DNA from: Cytophagaceae bacterium
GTDB taxonomy: Bacteria; Bacteroidota; Bacteroidia; Cytophagales; Spirosomataceae
Assembly (NCBI GenBank): GCA_947461155.1
Contig: CANHKE010000093.1
Coordinates: 1-6,107 of the forward strand
Reading direction: 5' to 3'
Length of the DNA stretch: 6,107 bases
Both the position numbers and the translations under genes were made by a program. The notes below the pieces were generated by a model. That model worked only from the letters and a program-made list of their open reading frames with translations. It was not told where the DNA came from and made no database searches. Shown piece after piece: positions 1 to 5,502 of this stretch (position 1 is its first letter; each line of letters begins with the position of its first letter).

Positions 1-159
1 ACATCCGGCCCGTTGGATTCGGATTTTCACATCAGATCCTTGCGCGGCCCATGCTTCCTTGAATTTGTCAATTAGCTCCATGCCATGTTGCGAACCGCAG
101 CATTTTTTGGGTGCGTCTTTATCATTGGTGCAAATAAATACATGTTTTTCGAAGTGCAT
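1..159 (-). CDS. Thioredoxin-fold (2Fe-2S) ferredoxin, N-terminal part (cut by window edge)
   Basis: The first 53 residues of a small protein are visible; the rest lies beyond base 1. It opens with MHFEKHVFICTN, then KKCCGSQHG at 18-26 and QRAGC at 49-53. This Cys spacing and the 'CTN...CG..G' and 'GC' signatures resemble the thioredoxin-like [2Fe-2S] ferredoxins (Shethna/Aquifex Fd4 type). There, four cysteines bind a 2Fe-2S cluster: one near residue 10, one about a dozen residues later, and two in a later GC-x3-C segment. C10, C21 (or C20) and C53 would be three of the ligands; the fourth should lie just off the window. The likely role is cytoplasmic electron transfer, partner unknown. The ATG (159-157) shares its A with the TAA stop of the exonuclease III gene (TAATG), which implies translational coupling. 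The family call is from memory of motifs on a partial sequence. Confidence 0.8.
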   Translation of the reverse strand, partial: MHFEKHVFICTNDKDAPKKCCGSQHGMELIDKFKEAWAAQGSDVKIRIQRAGC

Positions 160-932
160 TAGCTGGCTGGTTTAAGTTCAACGACAATGGGGCAATGGTC
201 TGAATGCATCGCATCCGGTAATATGTACGCATTTTGAATGCGATCTTGTAGTGTTTGCGTAGCTAGGTGGTAATCGATACGCCAACCTAAATTTTTGCCG
301 CGTGCGCCGGCTCGGTAACTCCACCACGAATATTGATGTGGCTCATCCGCATGGACATGTCGGAACGTATCGAGGAATCCATTTTGAATAAAATTTTCCA
401 TCCATGCGCGCTCTTCAGGTAGAAATCCGGAACTATTCGCATTTCCTTTGGGATTGTGAATATCGATCTCGCGATGACAAATATTGTAATCGCCCGCAAT
501 AATTAAGTTAGGGATTGTGGCGCGTAATTGATCCGCATAAGTCTGGAAGTCGGCAAGCCACTCCATTTTAAACGCCTGCCGTTCGTCGCCACTGGAACCC
601 GATGGCATGTAGACGCTCATGACAGAAACATGATCAAAATCCACACGAATGACACGTCCTTCAAAATCGTATTTTTCGATGCCGCAACCTACTTCCACAT
701 GTTTGGGTTCGATTTTTGAAAAAATAGCGACACCTGAGTAGCCTTTTTTTTGTGCGGAATGCCAATAGATCTGATAACCAAGTGCCTCAATTTCTTCGGT
801 ATTTACTTGATCGCGTTCCGCTTTTAATTCTTGAATGCAAATAACATCAGCTGCTTGTTCAGCCAGCCAAGAAGTAAAGCCTTTCTGGATGGCGGCACGA
901 ATGCCATTCACATTGTAACTGATGATTTTCAT
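159..932 (-). CDS. xth: Exodeoxyribonuclease III (AP endonuclease family)
   Basis: A 257-residue enzyme of the ExoIII/APE1 endonuclease-exonuclease-phosphatase family. It cleaves DNA at abasic sites and removes 3' blocking groups and nucleotides in base-excision repair, in the cytoplasm, with a divalent metal. The family motifs are all present in order: NVNG at 7-10, QELKA at 34-38 (metal-binding E35), YMPSG at 108-112 (Y108), GDYN at 147-150 (D148, N150), WRIDY at 217-221 (D220) and SDHCP at 244-248 (D245 and catalytic H246). Length is close to E. coli Xth (about 268). The start MKIISYNVNG is the usual N-terminus of the family, so the ATG at 932 is secure. It lies 5 bases after the stop of the 116-residue protein gene and overlaps the following ferredoxin start by one base, so it is an internal operon gene. 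An A8 run (coding strand, 751-744) falls in the conserved KKGYSG segment. Confidence 0.97.
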   Translation of the reverse strand: MKIISYNVNGIRAAIQKGFTSWLAEQAADVICIQELKAERDQVNTEEIEALGYQIYWHSAQKKGYSGVAIFSKIEPKHVEVGCGIEKYDFEGRVIRVDFDHVSVMSVYMPSGSSGDERQAFKMEWLADFQTYADQLRATIPNLIIAGDYNICHREIDIHNPKGNANSSGFLPEERAWMENFIQNGFLDTFRHVHADEPHQYSWWSYRAGARGKNLGWRIDYHLATQTLQDRIQNAYILPDAMHSDHCPIVVELKPAS

Positions 933-937
933 GTAGC

Positions 938-1288
938 TTAAAAGATTTCAGACTCAAAGTAATGCACAATATGGGCTTTCAGCAAGAGATCTTGTTCTTT
1001 TAAATTTAGCGTGGGAACAGCTTTGACGAGATTCCAATGCGGCCAACCCTCGTTATCGAGTCCTTCCAGCGCATAAAAACCGCTGTAGCTGAGTACCTTA
1101 CACGTGGCGATGTGCATTAAATCTTGCTTTTGCTCCTTGGTGAAGTGGACATGTCCTTGGCCGAGTTCTTGCACGCCAATTAAGAATAATACAGATTCAA
1201 GGTCGGTCGGACGCTTCTGAAATTGACTTTCAAAAAAATCTAACACCGCCTCAAACGAAGCGTGCACGATGGCAGGTTCAAATTCCAT
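938..1288 (-). CDS. Conserved protein of unknown function, 116 residues
   Basis: A small soluble-looking protein with no signal peptide or membrane segment. It begins MEFEPAIVHASFEAVLDFF and ends HIVHYFESEIF. The middle (about 32-72) carries a run of the type 'LFLIGVQELGQG...FTKEQKQDLMHIATCKVLS', followed by YYGFY-like 'YSGFYALEGLDNEGWPHW' at 68-85. I recall this as a conserved uncharacterised protein of Bacteroidota, but I cannot attach a named family or function. Sequence pattern suggests a mostly helical fold. It sits 8 bases after the stop of the DUF6252-like gene and 5 bases before xth, so it is almost certainly co-transcribed with both. That neighbourhood does not by itself tell its role. 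The ATG at 1288 is the only start that fits the gap to the upstream gene; the frame is open throughout. Confidence 0.8.
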   Translation of the reverse strand: MEFEPAIVHASFEAVLDFFESQFQKRPTDLESVLFLIGVQELGQGHVHFTKEQKQDLMHIATCKVLSYSGFYALEGLDNEGWPHWNLVKAVPTLNLKEQDLLLKAHIVHYFESEIF

Positions 1289-1296
1289 GGAAATAG

Positions 1297-1914
1297 TTAA
1301 GGAACGACAATGGAAACCTTGAATTTGGAAGATTCCAAAACGGCTTTTTGTCCTTTGGGATTATTGCCAATCAGTACGAGATTTCCCTCGATTTCAGTGT
1401 CAGATAAATAGGTAATGTTTAAACGACCTACCCCATTCTGAACGCCGGAACTATCGGGCATTTTAGCTTCGTAAAAATTGTTTTTATTTTGAAAATCATT
1501 CAAATTATGAATGATATTTCCGATGTTTCCAGACTCGCCATCACCCGGGATAAAATAGGTTCCCGCACCACGAAGCTGGAATATTTTCACATAAATAGTT
1601 TCTTTCGTTTGCTCGTTCGTCGCTGAAATACTTAATACTTTTTGGCCCGCTTCTGAACGAACACTGGCTGAGACAACGTCACATTGAATCACATGTTCTC
1701 CTTCATGACCAAATTCCAGTGTGCCTACTAAATACCCTTTTTGCGTGGGCGTGTCACTAAATGAATTTTCAAAGCTGAGGATAAAGACAAATAATCCGAG
1801 GCCCGCATACAGAAAATTGACCGGATATTTGATGAATGACATCACAAACGAACCGATCCAGCTTGTTTTCACAAAACGCATTATTCCAGAATTACGTGAA
1901 GTAGCGTTACTCAT
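1297..1914 (-). CDS. Membrane-anchored or exported DUF6252-like protein
   Basis: A 205-residue protein when read from the ATG at 1914. A hydrophobic segment at about 33-48 (FLYAGLGLFVFILSF), preceded by basic residues R13, K16 and K29, indicates a signal anchor or signal peptide, so the rest probably faces the periplasm. No lipobox Cys is visible. Residues 60-205 alternate as beta strands with the pattern 'G.L.F ... I.V.IFQLRGAGTYFIPG ... FYEA ... G.LNITYLSDTEIEGNLVLIG.N.KG....L....F.V', which resembles DUF6252 domains of Bacteroidota surface or lipoproteins (beta-sandwich, unknown function). The family match is inference. The frame stays open to an ATG at 2007, but that start lies upstream of the promoter at 1961-1991, so 1914, the first ATG after the predicted transcript start, is preferred. 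ATGs at 1881 and 1842 are alternatives; the last would give a more standard signal peptide. First gene of a four-gene cluster. Confidence 0.75.
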   Translation of the reverse strand: MSNATSRNSGIMRFVKTSWIGSFVMSFIKYPVNFLYAGLGLFVFILSFENSFSDTPTQKGYLVGTLEFGHEGEHVIQCDVVSASVRSEAGQKVLSISATNEQTKETIYVKIFQLRGAGTYFIPGDGESGNIGNIIHNLNDFQNKNNFYEAKMPDSSGVQNGVGRLNITYLSDTEIEGNLVLIGNNPKGQKAVLESSKFKVSIVVP

Positions 1915-1960
1915 GTTGTTAAACCGCTTTATAATTTGTAGATCAAATTGCAATGGAAGA

Positions 1961-1991
1961 CAAAAATACGATAAGTTATTTAACGGGCAAA
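1961..1991 (-). promoter_or_regulatory. Bacteroidota-type promoter of the DUF6252-like/xth cluster
   Basis: On the minus strand TTTG (1991-1988) is followed after exactly 19 bases by TATTTTTG (1968-1961), a full match to the Bacteroidota housekeeping consensus TTTG-N19-21-TAnnTTTG. Transcription should begin a few bases further on, around 1953-1956, leaving a leader of about 40 bases before the ATG at 1914. The site lies inside the longer reading frame that begins at 2007, which argues against that upstream start. Confidence 0.7.
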
Positions 1992-2074
1992 GCCTCTTCT
2001 CGCCCATTTTTTCAATTAATTATTTTAAGGTCAAATGTTCGTGCCCAAGAATAGGCAATCCGTAGCCGATTTGG

Positions 2075-2082
2075 TAAATTTG
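2075..2082 (+). promoter_or_regulatory. Possible -7 box for ispH
   Basis: TAAATTTG matches the TAnnTTTG element of Bacteroidota promoters and would give a leader of about 60 bases before the ispH ATG. No TTTG -33 element is present at the expected 19-22 base distance upstream, so this is a half-match only and could be chance in AT-rich DNA. Confidence 0.35.
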
Positions 2083-2103
2083 AAAACTCTTGCGCATTTT
2101 TGT

Positions 2104-2134
2104 GGTTAAACAAGCGCAAACGATGTTTAATACC
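2104..2134. repeat. Short inverted repeat in the ispH leader
   Basis: GGTTAAAC (2104-2111) pairs with GTTTAATACC (2125-2134), perfect except for one bulged base, around a 13-base spacer. It lies between the possible -7 box and the ispH start, so it could be a leader hairpin or a protein-binding site. The stem is AT-rich and short; no U-run follows, so it is not a terminator. Confidence 0.3.
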
Positions 2135-2148
2135 AAATTTGTGTTTCC

Positions 2149-3393
2149 ATGAAGTCATTTTCGATACCGACGCTTTTTAAAAGTAATCTTATTGGTCGAA
2201 TTAAGGAAGTTCGCCGACTTCGGGATAAATTAAAGCGTGATTTCAGCCCAACAAAACTTGATTTCGGGCCTTTGGAAGTACATCTTTCCCGGCACTTTGG
2301 TTTTTGCTATGGCGTCGAAAATGCCGTAGAGACAGCATATCGGATCATTGAAGAGAATCCAGACAAGCGCATATTTTTGCTTTCCGAAATGATTCATAAC
2401 CCGGCCGTAAATGCAGATTTATTGGATCGTGGTGTTCGATTTTTACAAGACACGAAAGGGGCCTCGTTGATTCCATTTACCGATTTAAACGAATCGGATG
2501 TCGTGATTGTCCCCGCTTTTGGGACTACCTTAGAAACGCAAGAACGCTTGCAAAAACAAGGAATCGACACCTATGCCTATGACACCACATGTCCATTTGT
2601 GGAAAAAGTGTGGAACCGAGCAGATGCCATTGGAAAAAATGAATACACCGTGATTGTCCATGGAAAACCAAGTCACGAAGAAACCAAAGCTACTTTTTCG
2701 CATTCTAAAGCCGTAACACCCACCTTGGTCATTAAAGATTTGTCCCAGGCCAAATTACTCGCACACTTTATCCGTAAAGAACAGTCGGCCGAAGAATTTT
2801 ACGATATGTTCGAAGGTCAATATTCAGATGGATTTAATCCAGATACAGATTTAGCTCGACTAGGTGTGGTGAATCAGACAACTATGCTGGCCACCGACAC
2901 CCAAGAAATTGTCGAATATTTACGTGAAGTTATCATTGATCACTATCAATTGAGCCCTGATCAAGTAACCCAACATTTCGCTGATACCCGCGATACTTTA
3001 TGTTACGCCACCAATGATAATCAAAGCGCGACATACGGTTTACTGCAAATTGAGGCAGATTTCGCACTCGTTGCCGGCGGGTATAATTCATCGAATACAG
3101 CCCATTTGGTGGATTTGTGCGCTGAAAAATTACCCACGTATTTTATTAAATCTGCGGACCAATTAGTCTCTCGGAATGATATCGTTCATTTTAATAACCG
3201 AAAGAAAGACGAAATTGCATCGACTGATTACATCCCAGCAAAAGATAAGGTGGTTGTTCTATTAACGTGTGGCGCCTCATGTCCAGATGCGGTCATTGAA
3301 GAAATCTTGCGCAAGTTGGTATCATTTTTTCCTGATTCAACCTCGCCAGATGACGTGGTTCAAGCCTGGGAGGAGACGTTAATAGGTAGCTAA
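2149..3393 (+). CDS. ispH: 4-hydroxy-3-methylbut-2-enyl diphosphate reductase (long form)
   Basis: A 414-residue IspH/LytB. It is the last enzyme of the MEP pathway: it reduces HMBPP to IPP and DMAPP in the cytoplasm, using a 4Fe-4S cluster and electrons from ferredoxin or flavodoxin. The cluster cysteines are in their usual settings: C53 in FGFCYG, C148 in TTCPFVEKVW and C285 in LCYATND. Substrate-pocket residues are also present: H83 in IHNP, H176 and E178 in HEET, the SSN triad in YNSSNT, and the Ser of GASCP (S377). E. coli IspH has about 316 residues; this one has an N-terminal extension of roughly 40 residues and internal insertions, as in Bacteroidota and the plant/cyanobacterial type. 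Its first residues (MKSFSIPTLFKS) fit the Bacteroidota pattern, supporting the ATG at 2149. It is monocistronic here, divergent from the xth cluster, and its last 15 bases overlap the end of the opposing kinase gene. Confidence 0.98.
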   Translation: MKSFSIPTLFKSNLIGRIKEVRRLRDKLKRDFSPTKLDFGPLEVHLSRHFGFCYGVENAVETAYRIIEENPDKRIFLLSEMIHNPAVNADLLDRGVRFLQDTKGASLIPFTDLNESDVVIVPAFGTTLETQERLQKQGIDTYAYDTTCPFVEKVWNRADAIGKNEYTVIVHGKPSHEETKATFSHSKAVTPTLVIKDLSQAKLLAHFIRKEQSAEEFYDMFEGQYSDGFNPDTDLARLGVVNQTTMLATDTQEIVEYLREVIIDHYQLSPDQVTQHFADTRDTLCYATNDNQSATYGLLQIEADFALVAGGYNSSNTAHLVDLCAEKLPTYFIKSADQLVSRNDIVHFNNRKKDEIASTDYIPAKDKVVVLLTCGASCPDAVIEEILRKLVSFFPDSTSPDDVVQAWEETLIGS

Positions 3394-4263
3394 AATCTTA
3401 TTCACCGCGGGCAAATAGCCTTCTCCGAATAAATTCACATGGACCATTAACGGATATAAGTTATATAGCGGGATGCGCGCGTGAAAGCCTTTTTCGATTG
3501 GGAAAGTTGCATTATACGCTTCATAAAATGCTGGATCAAATCCACCAAACATCGTTGTAAATGCTATTTCTGCTTCACGCAAGCCATAATAGCAGCATGG
3601 GTCAACTAGCGTAATAAGGCCTTCTTCGTTGACCATCGCATTTCCCGACCATAAATCGCCATGAATTAAGGCAGGTGCCTCATGTGGCAATAAGTCTGGC
3701 AGTCGCTCGTACAAGGTTTCAAATTTGTCGGCTAGTTCCTGCGTAATTTTCCGGTCATACAAAGCGCGTTCCACTTGTTTTTTCAAGCGGTTTTCGATGA
3801 AAAAGGTGACGCCATCTTGCATCCATGAATTCTCTTGTGTAGCCGCCCCAATAAAATTAGTATAGGCTAATCCATGTCCTAGCGGGTTCGAATGCTGATG
3901 CAGTTGCGCGAGCTTTCCGCCAAAATCATGCCAATAATTCGCATGCTTTTCCGCCGAATCGATGCACTCCATCATCAAATACTCCTTTTCATCGAGTTGG
4001 CCTACCCCCAATACCCTAGGAACTTGAATGGCTCCAGTAGCATGAATGGTTTGCAGGTTTTTTGCCTCTGCCTCAAATAATCCTTGATGATCTCCTTGCG
4101 TCCATTTGATAAAATATTCCGTGTTTTTAACGCGCAGACGGACTGCTAAATTGAAATTTCCCCCATAGAAAAATTGAAAGTCATCGATGTTTGCCGACTC
4201 CCCGGTGTGTTTGCTCAAAATTTGGGCAATAAACTGATATTGTTCTTGGGATTGTTGTGACAT
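3379..4263 (-). CDS. Fructosamine kinase family protein
   Basis: A 294-residue protein-kinase-fold enzyme of the fructosamine/ketosamine-3-kinase family (Pfam Fructosamin_kin). Members phosphorylate sugar adducts on glycated lysines, which makes them fall off (deglycation); bacterial members often act on ribulosamines or are unassigned. Visible landmarks: glycine-rich loop YGGNFNLA at 33-40, ATP-anchoring lysine K53 in FIKW, helix-C glutamate around E64/E66, MMEC hinge region at 97-100, catalytic loop HGDLWSGN at 201-208 (D203, N208), metal-binding DP at 221-222 followed by CYYGLREAE, and FGGFDPAFYEAY at 239-250. The frame is open up to an ATG at 4359, but that would add 32 non-family residues and overlap the upstream gene by 74 bases. 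The ATG at 4263 leaves a 22-base gap and gives the normal family length. It is the last gene of its cluster and overlaps ispH tail to tail by 15 bases. Substrate cannot be read from sequence. Confidence 0.94.
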   Translation of the reverse strand: MSQQSQEQYQFIAQILSKHTGESANIDDFQFFYGGNFNLAVRLRVKNTEYFIKWTQGDHQGLFEAEAKNLQTIHATGAIQVPRVLGVGQLDEKEYLMMECIDSAEKHANYWHDFGGKLAQLHQHSNPLGHGLAYTNFIGAATQENSWMQDGVTFFIENRLKKQVERALYDRKITQELADKFETLYERLPDLLPHEAPALIHGDLWSGNAMVNEEGLITLVDPCCYYGLREAEIAFTTMFGGFDPAFYEAYNATFPIEKGFHARIPLYNLYPLMVHVNLFGEGYLPAVNKILATY

Positions 4264-4285
4264 AGAATTAGAATCAAGGACAAAG

Positions 4286-4813
4286 CTATAAATTATTTTT
4301 GGGCTGTGCAGGTTTTTTGAATAGAGGTACCGTGCTGCATGGCTCCCCGTAAAAGACACTTTTAGCCACAGGTTGTAATTTTTGCATCAACGCCACATAG
4401 GCTTCTGTGGGCACCGCCTCCTTGGAACAGCCCTTAATCACAATGCGAGCACCTGCATATTCGCTTGCATTGATTGACGCTATTTGGGATAAATACAAGG
4501 TTTTTTCCAATTCAGCGCGATCGCCAAAGACGACTAACTTCGCCACAGGACTTAGGTAGGTAGCGGCCAACATATACGCCCAAGTGGGGATGATGGCATC
4601 TACAGAACATCCAATGGCGACGTATTTGTCTTGGTATGCCGACCAGTCATGCGCGGCTAAAAATTCGCGATAATCTTTTTCCTTTAATGCTAAACCCATA
4701 AAAAGGCGCGGCGCTAAATCGAAAAAAATGCGTTCGCCTGGCACGCGCATGGTTTCTAAGTCCAATTGAATTAAGCCACTTTGATTGACCCGATTAATGA
4801 TAGGTTCTTCCAT
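4286..4813 (-). CDS. DUF2480 family protein
   Basis: A 175-residue soluble protein with no signal peptide. I recognise it as DUF2480, a conserved Bacteroidota family without an assigned function. Typical features are SGLIQLDLE at 12-20, LFMGLALKEKDYRE at 37-50, HDWSAYQ at 55-61, GCSVDAIIPTWAYML at 68-82, and the C-terminal KGCS...PTEAY...YGEPCSTVPL at 127-163. Residues 63-98 and 122-157 are clearly related to each other: both carry GCS, PT.AY, L.PVAK and (F/Y)G(D/E), so the protein is an internal duplication. C69, C129 and C159 are candidates for a functional or metal-binding role (inference only). The ATG lies one base after the tsaB stop (TAA-C-ATG), so translation is almost surely coupled to tsaB. 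The kinase gene follows after 22 bases. Confidence 0.9.
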   Translation of the reverse strand: MEEPIINRVNQSGLIQLDLETMRVPGERIFFDLAPRLFMGLALKEKDYREFLAAHDWSAYQDKYVAIGCSVDAIIPTWAYMLAATYLSPVAKLVVFGDRAELEKTLYLSQIASINASEYAGARIVIKGCSKEAVPTEAYVALMQKLQPVAKSVFYGEPCSTVPLFKKPAQPKNNL

Positions 4814-4814
4814 G

Positions 4815-5498
4815 TTAGCTGTTTTTGGGTTTTGGTTTTGTCCCCATAAACTCTTTCAAGTAGTTGGGTTCAATGGTAATGAGTGGCGCAAATAAGTTCT
4901 TTTGAAATCGATCATACGCGAGTTCGCCCATATTTTTTGCTTCCGGATAGGGATGCATGTCCGAAAATTCAATTTGATCATGCAGGCACGTTTCTTTCCA
5001 TTTCAACGCGCCATTTCCGAATGCAATGATTTTTTGATCGATTGCTTGAAACGTATCAGGCTCCAAAATAAGTGCTTGCGTTTCCAAAACAGTCGTTTCA
5101 TGTTGCGGATCAAAAATCGCCGTATATACTTCCATCCGGCGCGCATCGATCATCGGCGCTAAAAGGGCATCTTTTCGTGACATACCCCATGCAGCCGCCA
5201 TAATTTCTAAGGTATTTAGAGCAATTAAAGGCAGGTCTAAGCCAAAGCACAACCCCTTAGCTGTTGCCAATCCAATGCGCAAACCGGTGTAGGAGCCTGG
5301 GCCGTTTGAGATAGCGATGGCCGACAAATCCTTCGCTTGTATGTTAACTTCCGCAAGGGCTTGTTCGATCAGTCTGGTTAGTTTTTTGCCATGAACGCCT
5401 TCTTCCTGAGATTCGCACGTAGCACACAATTGGCCGTTGTTGTGAATGGCAACGGAGCAAAGAGGTGTGGCAGTATCGATGGAGAGAATGAAAGGCAT
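4815..5498 (-). CDS. tsaB: tRNA t6A biosynthesis protein TsaB
   Basis: A 227-residue member of the ASKHA (Kae1/YeaZ) fold. TsaB pairs with the catalytic TsaD and with TsaE to attach threonylcarbamoyl to A37 of ANN-decoding tRNAs in the cytoplasm; it is a scaffold rather than the catalyst. Diagnostic parts are the N-terminal strand-turn ILSIDTATPLCSVAI at 4-18, the signature SNGPGSYTGLRIGLATAKGL at 64-83, PMIDARRMEVY at 115-125 and the C-terminal EPNYLKEF at 210-217. It lacks the HxxxH metal site of TsaD, as expected for TsaB. Length is normal (E. coli 231). The ATG at 5498 starts directly before the conserved first strand and lies 4 bases after the stop of the S41 peptidase gene. tsaD and tsaE are not in the window. 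Confidence 0.97.
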   Translation of the reverse strand: MPFILSIDTATPLCSVAIHNNGQLCATCESQEEGVHGKKLTRLIEQALAEVNIQAKDLSAIAISNGPGSYTGLRIGLATAKGLCFGLDLPLIALNTLEIMAAAWGMSRKDALLAPMIDARRMEVYTAIFDPQHETTVLETQALILEPDTFQAIDQKIIAFGNGALKWKETCLHDQIEFSDMHPYPEAKNMGELAYDRFQKNLFAPLITIEPNYLKEFMGTKPKPKNS

Positions 5499-5502
5499 GG
5501 GT

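Noticed and set aside
528..719. Open frames on the opposite strand of xth, ispH-flanking and tsaB-cluster genes (for example 528-719, 1721-2065, 3892-4080, 4902-5162, 5782-5973 on the plus strand)
   Set aside because: All lie antisense to genes with clear family motifs, and their translations show no recognisable domain.
744..751. A8 run in xth as a programmed frameshift site
   Set aside because: The run simply encodes the conserved KKGYSG segment; the zero frame is intact on both sides with all catalytic motifs, and no alternative product is evident.
1915..2007. N-terminal extension of the DUF6252-like protein to an ATG at 2007
   Set aside because: It would place a consensus Bacteroidota promoter inside the gene, and the added 31 residues show no family-like pattern.
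3394..3440. An intrinsic terminator after ispH
   Set aside because: I found no GC-rich hairpin followed by a T-run just after the stop; the sequence here is coding for the opposing kinase gene.
4264..4359. N-terminal extension of the fructosamine kinase to an ATG at 4359
   Set aside because: It overlaps the DUF2480 coding region by 74 bases and adds 32 residues outside the family; the ATG at 4263 gives the usual length.
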